The notes beneath the pieces are model-generated. The model had not been told where the DNA came from and made no database searches. It saw nothing but the letters and a program-made list of their open reading frames with translations. From Amblyomma americanum (Eukaryota > Arthropoda > Arachnida > Ixodida > Ixodidae): DNA of 64,000 bases. The position numbers and the translations under genes are program-made. The stretch spans positions 154,325,868-154,389,867 of the forward strand of contig NC_135502.1 of NCBI RefSeq assembly GCF_052857255.1, written 5' to 3'. Of this stretch, positions 31,305 to 43,204 are shown piece by piece (within the stretch, counting starts at the first letter, position 1; each line of letters starts with the position of its first letter).

Positions 31305-31508
31305 TTTGGTTGGTTTTATCTGGTTTAACGCTACACAGCGGTGCAGACTACGCGGGACGTCATTGTCGAGGAATGGATAATTATTCCAGTGTGTTGATAT
31401 CGCAGAGAACCTGCACCTCTAGCATTTCATTGCCAACAAATTGCGACCACTGCAGCTTGAAGTGAACCTGCATCCTTCAGGTCAGCAGCCAAGCACCATA
31501 ACCATGGC
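31305..31508 (-). mobile_element. Very diverged SINE copy
   Basis: On minus it preserves the order of the SINE motifs: a tRNA-like start (ccatggttatggtgcttggct near 31505), a remnant of the body, then gcgttaaaccag at the end. About a third of the sites differ and part of the body is deleted. Confidence 0.5.
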
Positions 31509-31539
31509 TTCCATTTGGCATGGCAAGCTTAGTTTAGTT

Positions 31540-31590
31540 TATTTAGGTTTAACGACCCAAAGAGTCTCAGGCTATGAGTGAGGTGGTTGT
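31540..31590 (-). mobile_element. SINE 3' end scrap
   Basis: The plus strand reads ggtttaacgacccaaagagtctcaggctatgag, the inverse of the SINE 3' end. The rest of the element is absent. Confidence 0.6.
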
Positions 31591-31599
31591 TAATGGGTG

Positions 31600-33240
31600 A
31601 CATGCATGAAAGTAGTGACTAACGGGGTTTACAAAGTTCACTACAGAGAGAGATGTGCACTGATGAGGTTTTGAAGTTTGCTTAATCTACAAACGCTACA
31701 TAAGTGGACCAATAATTCATTACAAATAAACGCTGCCTATGGCAGGCTAAATGACCTAAAGCACAAAGCAATATATCCATAACAGAAAGGCAAGGGCGTA
31801 ATTTTCTGCTGCCACCAACCACTGCACTACCCAAAAAGACAGTCAGCTTTTCAAAATGCATGTCCGGCCTAAGTTCATTCATAATTTCAGTTCAAAGTTT
31901 TAATTGCATTTATTGCCAACTCACACAGCTCTTTCTCTAACTTTTAGCGTTAGCCCTATGATTTTTTTCAGTGGTTTACGGCAATGTTCGCAAATTTAAA
32001 CCTTTGTTTGCACCAAACTTTGCCTGACAGCTTTGTAGGAGCAAGGTAGTTTTAAGTTTTTGTTTTGAGCATACTGCAAGGCGCTGTTCGTAACTTCTGC
32101 CTGCATGCATAAGGCATTATATCCCGTTCTTCTCCCAACCATTTCTTTCAAATGCTCTACATCTGTGCACGACCTCACCTAAATGTGCCCTGTTATCACT
32201 TCCAGTACCTCACTGCCTATCGTAAAATGTATTTCCAGATTTTTGAAAATTTTTACTTGGCTTTCTTCATTTGCGCACTAAGCATTAGTGTCCTCATTCA
32301 TAAACTACAATTCCTTACCACTGATACTACAGCAATAACATTACAAAACCAGACGTAACTAAGACGGTTTCCACAAGTCTTCACGTTTCCCAAACCGATC
32401 CATTCCTAGAAAGAGAAGGTCACCTGATCTGGCGTAGTGAATTCTCGTTCAATGTATGTGATTCTACAAAGAAAGCAACATTGATTTAATGTCACTGCTG
32501 CCAAAACTACACTTATCAATAGCTGCATACGCTAGGACTTAAGAATTAGCTTCTTACAATCATCGAAAAAACATAAACGCACTCAGTAGGCCTTCTCCTC
32601 ACATTAGTAGGCTGGCATCGACTTTACTTTAAGGACGTGTTTATTCCTCGTTAGTGTTGACATATGAACACATTCATTGCAGTTCGATACTCTTTCTGGT
32701 CGACATATTCATAAAGCCGAAATAGGCTACTCAGTGTGTCGTCTCATCGGTGACAAGTTTTTGCTCGCCAGCTCTTCTGTCGAGGCCTGACTGGGTGACT
32801 ATCCGAGTCTCGTCCACATCGCTCGTTAAAAAGCCTTTCACAGCGCTGAATACCTGGCAATCATTAGTGCTGCTGTACTCAGTCTAGAGTGACCACAGAG
32901 GTTTTATAAGTGCGACCGACCGGTGCAATCCCAACATGTTCTGCTAGCTAGCCCACAGGACCCCGTCAGCATTGCCAGCAAGCACTGACTGTTAGAGGCG
33001 CTATCAATGAGGTTCCAATATTTGAGGCTGTGCCCCTTGTGTTCACTTAGTGCAGGTGAAAGGTTAAACTAACCCCCAAGGCCAATAATTAAAATTATTT
33101 TATGCTCTATTCAGTACCTGTGATTGCAACGGCCTAGAAGGTATCTGTTTATGTCCAGAAGAGAAAAGATTAAAATTGTTATTGTTATAATTTCGTAATT
33201 CTCCCCTCTAAATATCTAGAGCACACGTCGTATGCGCTGT
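31600..33240. other. AT-rich stretch without recognised features
   Basis: Only short open frames (68 codons or fewer), none with a recognisable domain. No repeat family was identified by eye. Confidence 0.4.
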
Positions 33241-33242
33241 CA

Positions 33243-33965
33243 TGGCTCGGAAGGCTCCGATTTCCTTTCCCCAAAAACCAATTATTATTATTTTTTTTGC
33301 GTCGTTGAAAAATTGCAACACATAAACGATTTTTTGATCAAGAATATTTAAATTATGCTCAAAACAAAAATTTTATACATTTACAAACTTATTTTTGCTT
33401 TATTTACGGGTATCAAAGCGCTTACAGTTACATTTGCTGTCATGTCGGGCATTGCGCATGTCGTTTGTAGAAGCAGCGATCCTGTTATCCCACGTCTCCG
33501 GGATCGAACCTGACCGCGGCGGCTGCGTTCTATGGAGGCGAAACACTAAGACGCCCATTTCCTGTGCGATGTTGGTGCACGTTAATGATCCCCAGGTGGT
33601 GGAAATTATTCCGAAGCCCTCCGCTACAGAAACTCTTTCTTCGTTGCTTCTTTCACTCCCTCCTTTATCCCTTCCCCTACGTAGCGGTTCAGGTGTCCTA
33701 CGATACGCGCAACAAATACTGCACCATTTTCTTCCCCCCCTAAACCAATAAATATTATTTTTATTGTGCGCCGTTGAAAAGTTGCCGCACATAAACATTT
33801 TTTAATCACGAATATTGAAATTATATTCAACACAAAAACATTAAAAATTTAAAAATTTATTTTTGCTTTATTTATGGTTATCAAGGCGCTTTCAGTTACT
33901 TTTGCTGGCATGTCGCGCATCGCGCATGTCGTTTGTAGAAGCTGCGATCCTGTGATCCCATGACG
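33243..33965. repeat. ~467-bp tandem duplication that includes a SINE
   Basis: The block 'accaat...attattt...ttgaaaa.ttgc' followed by atgtcgNNcat, gcgcatgtcgtttgtagaag and cgatcctgt occurs twice. Landmark pairs are 33275/33742 (aaacca) and 33421/33889 (ctt-cagtta), so the period is about 467 bp. The first copy starts with a SINE end (33243-33295). The second copy is preceded by nearly the whole SINE body (33490-33765). Confidence 0.8.
33490..33765 (+). mobile_element. SINE (Ruka-like) missing its tRNA head
   Basis: It begins within the B box (gggatcgaacctgac), then carries the body (gtgcacgttaatgatcccca, ttattccgaagccctcc) and a 3' end ending aaaccaataa followed by an AT-rich tail. It is the SINE carried inside the tandem duplication. 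Confidence 0.8.
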
Positions 33966-33969
33966 TGAC

Positions 33970-34555
33970 CCGGATGTCCTAGCAGACGACGACGCAAACG
34001 ACGCTGTTGACGAATGCAATTTCGTTTGATGCCAGGCAAAACCACTAAGTTGCGAAAAAAATCGTGAAGAACTACACCTTATCTCAAGCTGGCGAATACC
34101 GTGGATATGTTTAACGCGAGTGGCACGGCGCAGAACAGTTGCGATGGATTAATTTGTGCGACACTGTCATACTCGCCGCAGATCTTTAAACTTACATCTA
34201 TCTGTGACAAGTACAAGCCAATTGCTTTGATATCAACAGCGTTACGAAACTACGTCAATACTTGCGTCACACTTCAGGTAATATGGAACAGCGGCTCACG
34301 CTCGTCACGTCCTGTTCGCGTGTACTTTCACAAGCAAGAGCCCACATGGAAGCGCATCGAAGCAACCGTGTTTTCGAGTTCATATCATTCGGAGAAATAG
34401 GACCATCTTGTTTTGACGAGTGCTCCAATTGAAGTTCTGAGCCATTGCGTCACGAACGGTGACGCTGGCGCAGAGGACGAGCTAAGGAATCGCCGCATAG
34501 CAGCCGATATCCCAAGCAAATCTGCAGTAAATTTCTCCACCAGCGCTGCAAACAT
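33970..34555. other. Spacer, no recognised feature
   Basis: Short open frames only (for example 34101-34400), without domain or splice support. Confidence 0.4.
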
Positions 34556-35440
34556 GGGCATAAAGTCTCAGTCGCAGGCCAGTCACTCGCTGCGCAATTT
34601 TCTAGCTTTGTGATTGCAAGTCGCAAGCTGCTGAGCCAATAAATGAACGGCCCGAGCTCTCGGCAACGATGTCTCCCACGGGGGCGCCGGGCAACGAACT
34701 GCGCTCTGCTCCGGCTGTCCTGTCGCTAAGCATAGCTGGTTCCACATCGAGGCCGCAGCTGAGTGCACTTCGGAAATGGCTGGCGCTGTGGTGCTACTCT
34801 CGTCATCGTTTTGCTGTGAACCCCGTCTCATAGCAAAATAAAGATATGCTCGGTTTTCGCGACACCTTCAGGAGCAGAGCTAGCAGAGGCCAGGCGACCC
34901 GCAGCGGAGCAGCAGCAAAGCCTATATGGGAAGGCATTTGTTCGTACTGCTGTTATCGCTTACACCAACAACTCGATATTGGCCAATGACACTCCATCGG
35001 AGGGCTTAGTATGGACGTGAGCAAACATTACTATCGCATTTTTCTCACCCCGCGGGCGCCATCCAGGCTGGCTGGCCAGCCCCAAGAAGCACGCCCTTGC
35101 GTTATCATGACGCTTAATTGTATGTCCGTGGTGCACATTGATGCCACCAGACATTCTCCTATTCGCTCAGATTGTCCTACACACTGTCACACTGAGAACC
35201 AGATCATTTTATAGGACTGAGCTCGAGGGCACAGGAGACTGGGCCAAAGTAGACGAAACTCTCCAAAGCGCGGGAATGGCGTCATTCCCAAGACTTGCTC
35301 ACTTCGCGCGAGAATCAAACGAGAAGGCGGCCCGCAGGTTGCCCTTGCATGTGTTAGCAAGCGACTGCCTGATCGCAAGCGACTGCTGGTCACATGCCCT
35401 TTGCGAATTACAAGTCTGAAAGGGAATGAAAAGCACGTTC
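34556..35440 (-). mobile_element. Decayed inverted copy of the 27.2-kb Harbinger-like element
   Basis: Several blocks match the inverse of 27245-28147 in the right order: caggccagtcactcgctgcg (34570s), gtcgctaagc/atagctggtt/cacatcga/gccgcagctgag (34720s), ataaagatatg.tcggttttc (34845s) and a terminal region with gtcgcttgc and catgtgaccagcagtcgc (inverse, 35350-35400). The ends are worn and no target duplication is visible. Confidence 0.6.
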
Positions 35441-37285
35441 ACAGTAGCGACTCGCAGAGTTCGCGCGAGTTAATCCTATTGGTCAAGATGGGACCCTTTT
35501 GGGAAGTCGCTCTTTGAAAGATTTCTTGCGGCGCGACATCATTTTGCAGAATTCCTCACTCAGTCTGTAGCGTCGCGGGTATAAACTCACGTCACTTGAC
35601 CAATATCCGGGTTCTTTTTTCGCCGGGAAATTCAAGCGGAGGCGCGAGGCAGCACCCCATGCGCGCGCCGTTTCTAGGCGTCTGTGCTCAAATGGTTTCA
35701 AACACGCCGGTGGTCGCGTTGCGCCTTCGGCTGCATACGCTGTTCTCTAAGTTCAGCTGGACTTTTGTGTAAATTTTATGAAATATTCAGCAAAGGTAAT
35801 GAACGACGTCGTGACATATATTTTTTTCTATTTTATGATATGCAGCACGCCATTCCGGCTAAAGAAAATTCTCCGCCAACTAAGGATCACTGTTGGACTT
35901 AAGAGCTTTCTCTACCGGAGCTTCAAGTACTTAAATCGGTTTGCTCAGTAAATTCGAGAAGACCGCATACAAACAACCGAGGGTGTTTAGTTCCGGAAAC
36001 ATCTCTTCTAACACAAAAGCAGCGCAATCTGCCACAAGGACTTTGCACTTTACTTGAGACTTACAGCCACCTTCACTGTATTCGGTGTATTTCGTTATTA
36101 TATATCACTTAATAATTTGTGCAAACGTATGAATTACAACGCGATGATTCCTTTTACACCATCCGGAATCCCCTGCGACAAACGGTTAGGCAGAAATCAG
36201 CGTCTGACGGTCCTCTGAATGCAATGTTTGGGGAAGACAGGTTGTCGGTGCCAATCCCACACCAATTTCGGGCTTCATCCAACTAATGATTTTATCCTCA
36301 GCAACATGACATGTCATTGGGCATCACTTAGAACATTCTGCGTGAAATTGGTGGCCCCCAAATTTGACGCAAATGGTGGTTCTGGGGAATGGGTCCCTTC
36401 GATGCTGCTGTACTAGCACATAGAAAACGGATCGAAGGTATAGGTGTCATTTGAGGCGCGACGCGCCCGTTGTTGCTTTGTGAGATACTGCGGTAACTAT
36501 TTTGGTCAAGTTGGCCTTCACTCCAGACAGACGTATTCTTGACAAACGTAAGTAGTAAGAGCTAACGCTCTTAAAAACAAACTTTTGAAACATGATTTTG
36601 GGGTTGCTTCAATCAGAGAACTAGTCATGTGTGCATATGCATGCATTCAGCTTTTGAGATAGCCCGGCGATTATGGCGAAAATTTTCCCTGATTGACGAT
36701 TAACAATTCTTTTTCGCAATTAGGTTACCTAATTACCCGTCATTAGCCGACGCGTATTTTTGTCCCTGGTCTTTTCTCCGCATGCGGTAGTAGCGGTAAA
36801 GCATGTTACGTGGCTGGACGAACACGCCACAAACCCAAGAGGACACTCACTTTCACCAGCACAATTCTTCGTGCGCATGCCGATTGGTGTGGCCGCTGGG
36901 TACTTGGTGCCACCGCAAGCACGGGCGCATACATATACACCACTGGCTTCGCCGTCTGCGCATTACAGCTTTCTGGCTTCCAAAGCAGCGTTACTCTTGA
37001 GCATGCACTATACTTTCTTCGTCACACTGTCATGCGCGAATTGAAGGGATGAGGGCGCGAGCGGCGCATCTCTTCCCTGCCAATTCTCGTTCGAAGGGAG
37101 CCAGGTCTCAGGGCGCCAGTTGCAGACTCGACTAGCTTATGTGAACTGATACTTCATTCCGCTCGTTGCCCGTCACTAACCGATCAGAGCATCTCGCATC
37201 GTCTTCGCGACTGGACAGAGTGAACACGCTTTTACTTGCCATTGCTCAATTTGTGTGTATGGCTGTCACACAACGGTGCGACAGG
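35441..37285. other. Stretch without recognised features
   Basis: Several short open frames (for example 36760-37044) overlap in all frames as expected by chance. No repeat family, splice pattern or RNA gene was recognised. Confidence 0.4.
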
Positions 37286-37289
37286 ATTT

Positions 37290-37735
37290 CCAGAATTCTG
37301 CAGTAAAACAGAATTACCCTCGACAGGAATCTGTCACACGACACATTTCACGACAAGCTCTTGTGCCTCGCGACAGGCCGCGCGGCAGGCACTTTTGTCG
37401 CGTGAAAATAGACGTGCTAGAAGTTTGTCTTGCGACTGAACCCACTAAAGGCATTTCCGTCGAGGCACACAGTCTCTGCCGCGCGACACGAGTCCCTCTT
37501 TCGCACGACAGTTACATGCGACAGAAACCTATTGCGCGACAAATCCTGTGAAAGAGACCTTCGCACGACAAAATACAGGAAAGATGTCGTCGTGCGAGAG
37601 AAGCTACTAAAACACCTTTGTCGCGCGAAAGAACCTACGACACGAACATCTGTCCCACGACACAGAGCACGACAAGAAAGCTTGTCTTGCGACACAAAAC
37701 CATGTCACGCGACAGATGTGCGACAAAAAATTCTT
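37290..37735. repeat. Degenerate GCGACA/TGTCGC array
   Basis: The hexamers gcgaca, acgaca and their inverses tgtcgc/tgtcgt recur at least 20 times in about 440 bp. Many are arranged as TGTCGCGCGACA-like half palindromes with variable 10-25 bp spacing. No constant period was found by eye. Open frames on both strands here are Arg/Thr- or Ser-rich products of the motif. Confidence 0.6.
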
Positions 37736-37739
37736 TGTG

Positions 37740-38100
37740 TGTTTTTATCGGGTATGCAGACTTTCATCAACTGGTTTTGCCTTCTTTTTCGAACAGCACA
37801 CAAGCGCACATCCCCGAGTCGTCGTCGTCATTGTTGTTGTTTATCTCGGTAAATATGCACATACCCACGCGGGGGATCGGCGAAGGTACGGTGATGAATG
37901 ACAACGAAGTATATGCGCTGAAAAAAAAAAAAGGCATGAGGCGGCGAGGTAGAATAGTGGAATGAGAAACAAAAAAAAATGTTGGAAAATTAAACAAATT
38001 CAACAAATGCGAAGTACCAGGAACAGAATAAAATACAGTTTTCGGACATGCGGCAGACATGTGTACACGAGTAATAGTGACCGACCAGTTGCAATAATGT
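37740..38100. other. Spacer / possible LINE 3' untranslated end
   Basis: Lies between the hexamer array and the RNase H LINE. A-rich runs (37921-37932, 37970-37978) fit the 3' side of a minus-strand LINE only weakly. Confidence 0.3.
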
Positions 38101-39873
38101 AATCATGTAGGGAGCAGCAACAACTACTCAACAAGAATCCCTTGGCGCTCGCACCGAACGAGAAAAGAACTGGAAGAGAAAGGCGGAGCCCTAAACTCGA
38201 AAGAGGGACGTCGAAATACTGCTTTCGGTGAAATGCGAAGCGTCGGAAGAGGGGAGAAAATGTTTTATAGTTTCAAATGCCTCACATGAGTAACAAACGT
38301 TCGTTGTAGAGAACCGGCATATTCACAAGTACAAATGTAAGTGGGGGATTCTGCATTGCTGAAGCGTCATTGACACCTAACACCGCCTTGCTTTACACGA
38401 CCGGAGATCCCTTGGGTAATTTAAGTGTTGAAAACACATTTTATTGAGCTGCGGATCACTCAAGCTGGCTTAGATATGTTGAAACTGCTGGAATCAGGAA
38501 GTATCCAACAGAATGAGGTGAGAGACGGGAAAGATGACGTGGGCACTGAGAGCTCACCTTGCCAATATATCTGCCACCTTGTTAAAGTGACACCCAACTG
38601 ACCAAGTACACAGACAAAACACACCTCCCTCACTGTGTCCGGTACAAAAAATTCAAGAGGAGGATTCAATAGAGATTTTCCGGAAGTTTGGAGAGAGGCT
38701 GAAACTTAAAGGTTGTCTGCAAGGATAGCTACCCGTGCTATATGCTTCAGAATTTTGAGAAGAGCCAAATTGATAGCCAAAAACTGAGCACAGAATGTAG
38801 TAGTATTGTCAGGAACACGAACGGAATAGCTACGAGCTAGATCCTGCGAATATATCCTATGGTTTCAGCCTCTCTCCAAACTTCCGGAGGCATCAGTGGG
38901 GAGAACAGTATGGTGAGGAATATTCCCTAGGTGTTCAGCAAGATGTCTATGTAGGATATCTGCGGTCATATGTTTCGCATGGGGCGGAAAGACGTGGTCC
39001 TAATATAAGACAGGGTCAACGTGCGTATCAAGTCGTTCCAAGATCAGATCGACCTGAATAAGACTAATAGGTAATGCGTGAACCTCACCTGCGGAGGCGA
39101 AAATTATGTGTGGTTGTAATAGCAGAATGGGAGTATTAACGCTAGGTTGCGGATCAAATGACCTTAAAAAAGAACGCACTGTGAGAAGGTGGCTGCGGGA
39201 ATTGAGATGGGGGATACGGGCTTCTAGCTAACGGACAACATTTGAAGCTTATTTTGGGAGCCCGAGGCAGAGCCGTAGGGGACGCCTTTCAAGGTCTGCA
39301 GCTTGTAGTTTTCGCTGCCAGAGAACAGGACGCAACGAACATACAGAATGAGTCTCTTATAAGCCTTATACAGGAACAGGAACGTGTCGCGATGCATGTC
39401 AAAGTTTTTATGGCCTACTCGTGTCAACCGGCCCAGAGCACGTTCTATGTTAAGAACGTTGTTCTTCGTATGCTGGCGCCACTCCAAACTTGGGTCTAAA
39501 ATAACACCTGCGGAATTGGGGTGGAGTGGTAGACTAACGAGGAGAACGAAGGGGTGTCTGGCGGAAATACCACCGGACTCACATTTGCTAGCATTAATTC
39601 AATAATTAATTTGGTCCAACCAGTCTTCAAGAGCATTAAGGTATGGTTGCGAAGTTGAATAAAGAGCATGAATATCCTTTGCTGAGGCGAAAAAGCTATA
39701 ACGTCTGAGTATACTAAAACTGTTAGGTTAGGATGGCTGGGGACGTGCCGGACCAATGTGTCAAACATCAGCTGTGACGGAAAATATTCTTGCGGCGCCC
39801 TCTTGATTGAACGTAGGTAATAGAAAAGAAAGATCCCTCTATACGGAGTAAAAAAATGTCCTTGAAAAATTAC
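38101..39873 (-). mobile_element. RNase H-bearing LINE, 3' half (I/R1-type), decayed
   Basis: Minus-strand order: an RT motif B remnant near 39800, the RT active-site remnant LVYSDV near 39700 (ancestrally a YxDD box), a thumb region (LRWRQHTKNNVLNIERALGR near 39430-39490), an RNase H tail with GQLGVTLTRWQIYWQG near 38575-38630 (like the G.xGVxGNExAD..A motif), and a Cys-rich C-terminus (near 38300). Frame shifts abound. A SINE interrupts it at 39874-40195 and the 5' half continues beyond it. RNase H together with RT fits the I clade. Confidence 0.65.
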
Positions 39874-40195
39874 CCGTCGCGGTGGTTCAGTGTTTAGGGC
39901 GCTCGGCCACTGATCTGGAGTCTCGGGTTTGAACCCGAGTGCCCTACTGCAGCGGCTTTGTTTCGATGGAAGCGAAACGCTAAGGAGCCAGTTTGCTGTG
40001 CGGTCTCAGTGCAAAATAAAGATCTCTACGTGGTCAAAATTATTCCGCAGCCCTCCACTTCGGAACCTCTTTCTTCCTTTCTTCTTTCACTCCCTCCTCT
40101 ATTCCTTTCCTTAGGGCGCGGTTCAGGTGTCCGCCGGTATGTGAGACATACTGCGTCATTTCGTTACCCTAAAAACCAATGTTCATTTTCATTTT
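39874..40195 (+). mobile_element. Full-length SINE inserted in the LINE
   Basis: It has an A-box-like TGGTTCAGTGT, a B box GGGTTTGAACCC (about 39927-39938), the body (gtgcaaaataaagatctct, ccgcagccctccact) and a tail ending aaaaaccaatgttcatttt. The flanks tccttgaaaaattac and tccttgtaaaattcac form an imperfect target duplication of about 15 bp. It splits a LINE RT frame, so it is younger than that LINE. Confidence 0.85.
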
Positions 40196-41270
40196 TCCTT
40201 GTAAAATTCACAAATTCAAGCATAAATGTTGTGCGGTGGATGTAGGTATGCTGATTTTTTAATAAGAACCGCGTGCTCCGCGTTGGGATTGGCCTTAGCA
40301 GCATGAAGTGTCTCCAAGGGCGAAACTTCACTCTTGCGCATTGAGAGTCGGATTCGGTTCTCTAAATCCACATGCGCGGACCATATGAAACAACCTCGAC
40401 GAAAGCCTAGATTTATGTGGAGCTAAGGCTGTCAACGTGATGAGCATGCTTTGTGAGGCGACTATGTACTAGTCTCTCTATCAACCTTACAAAAATTGAG
40501 CCTGAAGCAAATGGCCGTATATTGTCTAATAGAACTCCATTCTCTGTATTTTTTTAAAAGCAAAATTCTATTCGAAGCCTTCCAACCGAGAGGAATAGAT
40601 GTTTTTCCAGTGATGAATTTATAATATGCAGAAGGCCAGTTGCGTAGTCTTGCGCTAAACTCTTCAACATGCCCTCAGTAACCAAATCAGATCCCGGGGC
40701 AACAGATTGCATTAAGGAAACAATTGAAGAGGAGCTCCAACACGTAGACTTCAGCATAGTCCGATCTGGGGGCGTGTGTGCATAAAGGTTCCATTCTCGG
40801 CATCTGGAAGCGTAAAGCCGGTCCCTGAGCGATGCGTTCAAGGTTTCGCTTAGCCTCCTCTGGAGACAACGCGATTGACTTTGCGCGGTCGGAGGCTGGA
40901 GAGTTCTTATTCTGCGCCATGAAATTTATAGATCGTTCCCATTCTGCGGTCTTGAGAGATGGGTATTCAAATTTTGATTATATTCCTCCTTTGCTTTTTT
41001 GACAGTTCTTTTGAAACATGCAGAGAACTTATAATTTATCCAATTAGCTGAGCTCTGCTTATAGGAAAGAATTTTCCAGGCTGCTTTTCTACTACAACTT
41101 TTCTCACACTAGACGGCTGTCTGGCCGGGGCTGCAGCGTACACGGAGAATACAGAGCTCTCGACAGCATCTTGCAGAAATGAAATTGCCCGCTAAGCACT
41201 TCATGCTCGAGTTGAGCTCGAATTGAGGCTTTATTACCTCTTGATGTTACCCATGAATTCCCAAACAAAA
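40196..41270 (-). mobile_element. RNase H-bearing LINE, 5' half (linker and RT start)
   Basis: Continuation of the LINE to the left of the SINE. Minus reads SVAPGSDLVTEGMLKSLAQD (about 40640-40700), an RT N-terminal A.GpD...E.LK.L pattern, then LLDNIRPFASGSIFVRLIER (about 40475-40535), the R-P-I-S...K..E motif. Upstream are linker residues. The endonuclease is lost. Confidence 0.65.
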
Positions 41271-41274
41271 CGCA

Positions 41275-42550
41275 ATGCGGTTTCTAGAGTTAAAGGTTTT
41301 TTTCGGAGAGAACCATGTCTGCTGGCTATTTGAACCAAGAGCCAATAAGCCCATCCTGCCTTACGACTCAGCCCACTCAAAACTTGTAAAAAGGAACATC
41401 GTGAAGTCAACTTTTATAAAAGCATTCACAAAATCTTGTGAACACAAGTTTCATGACAGTTTTTCGAATCAGGTGTTGGGGCTGACGCAATCAGGGTACC
41501 CGCAATCTCTGCTGTCGCCAATAGCAAAAAAAGTCCTGATAGGTATGAAGCATGATAGAGAAGCCCCGGAAGACACGCGACAGCGGAACAAAAGGGTTGC
41601 CGTTTTGCCATATCTGCACCAAATATCTCATAATCTTAAGAAAATTGGTTAAAAAGCAGGTGTAGACGTTGTCTTTTCAGCCCCACTGCGCTTGTCCAGC
41701 CTGTGCAAAAAAATGAACAAAAAGAAAAAGAACAGTAGCTGTACAACCCGGCACCGAGACCCTTTTGTGCCTTGTGTGGTGGGCGCCGTGTATTCCATCC
41801 CTTAAACTTGCGGTAAGGCTTACATAGGCCAAACAGGAAGATGTTTAAATGAAAGGTTAATAGAACACAAGAACGACTTAACTGGGGCGCCATTGAGGAA
41901 TTTGCCCGCACATTGCCGGGTATGTGACAGCAAAAAGAAATGCATTCCTAACTTTAAGAAGGCAACTGTCTTGAAAAAACATAAAAACCAAATAACGCGC
42001 GAAATAATTGAAGCAGCCCACATCTCAGGGGATAAGGAAGGTTGCGTTAGCACCCCTTCTATTTCATTATCTCAAAAAGAAATCACCTTCCTGTCTGGTT
42101 TCATCTCATTTTACCCGGTTTTTAGAGGCACACTTCACATGTCGCTTTTTCGTTCTAGCCGTGTTAATTTTTGGCGCTTATCCTTCGTTTCGCTATTTTT
42201 TCGTATTCTCACCAGCTCATGTTTTGGTTTTTTTAGCAAAATCGCGCCCTCAACTCTGTTTTGTCACTCGCGCATACTCAACCCTGTTTTTTCCATTTTG
42301 TTTACACATGTCATTCATTCTCCATATCTTTCATCTCTTAGTATAGTGTGATTCCTGTTATCTTTTGATGCCCTGTAAATCGAATGGGTCCCAGTTTGTT
42401 CGCGTGGCTTGACCACTCTCTTTGGTGGGCTTTTCTTAATGTGTGTATATAAGTGCGGGTACAGTTTTTGGTTCAAATAAAAGTTGGAAGTTCAGCGCTC
42501 TGTACTATCTTCTCCTTCTTCCTTTATGTGTTCGTGCTGCTGATACATAT
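41275..42550 (+). mobile_element. Penelope-like element, 5'-truncated, with GIY-YIG and terminal repeat
   Basis: One frame runs from 41275 to 42351 with only two stops (after NLKKIG near 41650 and in VYSIP-stop-TCGKAYIGQTGR near 41805). Motifs in order: NHVCWLFEPRANKPILPYDS, HSKLVKRNIVKS, VAVLPYLHQISHNLKKIG, the GIY-YIG block YIGQTGRCLNERLIEHK (about 41820-41870), Cys/His pairs CRVC...C, and the REIIEAAHI helix. An AATAAA at about 42477 and the 3' terminal sequence follow. It is fresher than the other Penelope copies, but the RT is missing. Confidence 0.8.
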
Positions 42551-42587
42551 GAATTGACGCCGACATCAATTTTTTGTACGAAATGTC

Positions 42588-42600
42588 TATATATATATAT
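42588..42600. repeat. (TA)n tract
   Basis: Thirteen bases of alternating T and A between the Penelope tail and the following spacer. Confidence 0.7.
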
Positions 42601-42706
42601 TTCATGATTGCACCACTTTTTCTGAAGGGAGATCATATAATAGTAAAGGTTATTCGAAAGTTGTCATTACATGTATCTGAGTCCTCTGTTGAACATGCTG
42701 ATACCC

Positions 42707-42719
42707 CCCCCCCCCCCCT
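42707..42719. repeat. Poly-C tract
   Basis: About thirteen consecutive C in a spacer; length may be uncertain in the assembly. Confidence 0.8.
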
Positions 42720-42955
42720 ACGAGCTAATAAGTTAATAGGAAGCTGAAACGGTTCTCAAGTTGCGTGAAAAGCTGTGATTGGTAAGAACGGACCTTCCAA
42801 TTCAGGTCTAAATTATTTCTCGATTCTCTCCGCAAAAACAGCTGCATTCGCTGCTCAAAGTTGCGCCGCCGACACGCCCTCGTCACTTTCGGAAACGCCA
42901 GGTGGGGGAACAGCAAAAAGGAAGAACTGGCGGGTGTGACACTATTCCCGGAGAT

Positions 42956-43190
42956 GGTTTATGCTTTATGGGGGTTTAACGTCCCAACGCGACTAAGGCT
43001 ATGAGAGACGCCGTAGTGAAATGCTCCAGAAATTTCGACCATCTGGGCTTCTTTAACGTGCACTGACATCGCACAGCTCAGGGGCCTTTAGAATTTCGCC
43101 TCCACCAAATTCGACTGCCGCGGCCGGGATCGATCCCCCGTCTTTCGGGCCAGCAGCCGAGCGCGATAACCACTCAGCCACCGCGGCGGC
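42956..43190 (-). mobile_element. Full-length SINE with 14-bp TSD
   Basis: Minus orientation with the same head as the 26.3-kb copy: GCCGCCGCGGTGGCTGAGTG and a B box GGGATCGATCC-like. The flanks CTATTCCCGGAGAT (42942-42955) and CTATTCACGGAGAT (43191-43204) are a 14-bp target duplication with one mismatch. It seems to have landed in a sequence that contains AATAAA at 43326, possibly an LTR. Confidence 0.85.
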
Positions 43191-43204
43191 CTATTCACGG
43201 AGAT

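Noticed and set aside
36760..37052. Three overlapping plus open frames at 36.8-37.05 kb
   Set aside because: All three frames are open together, as expected from few TA-rich stops; no domain or splicing pattern supports any.
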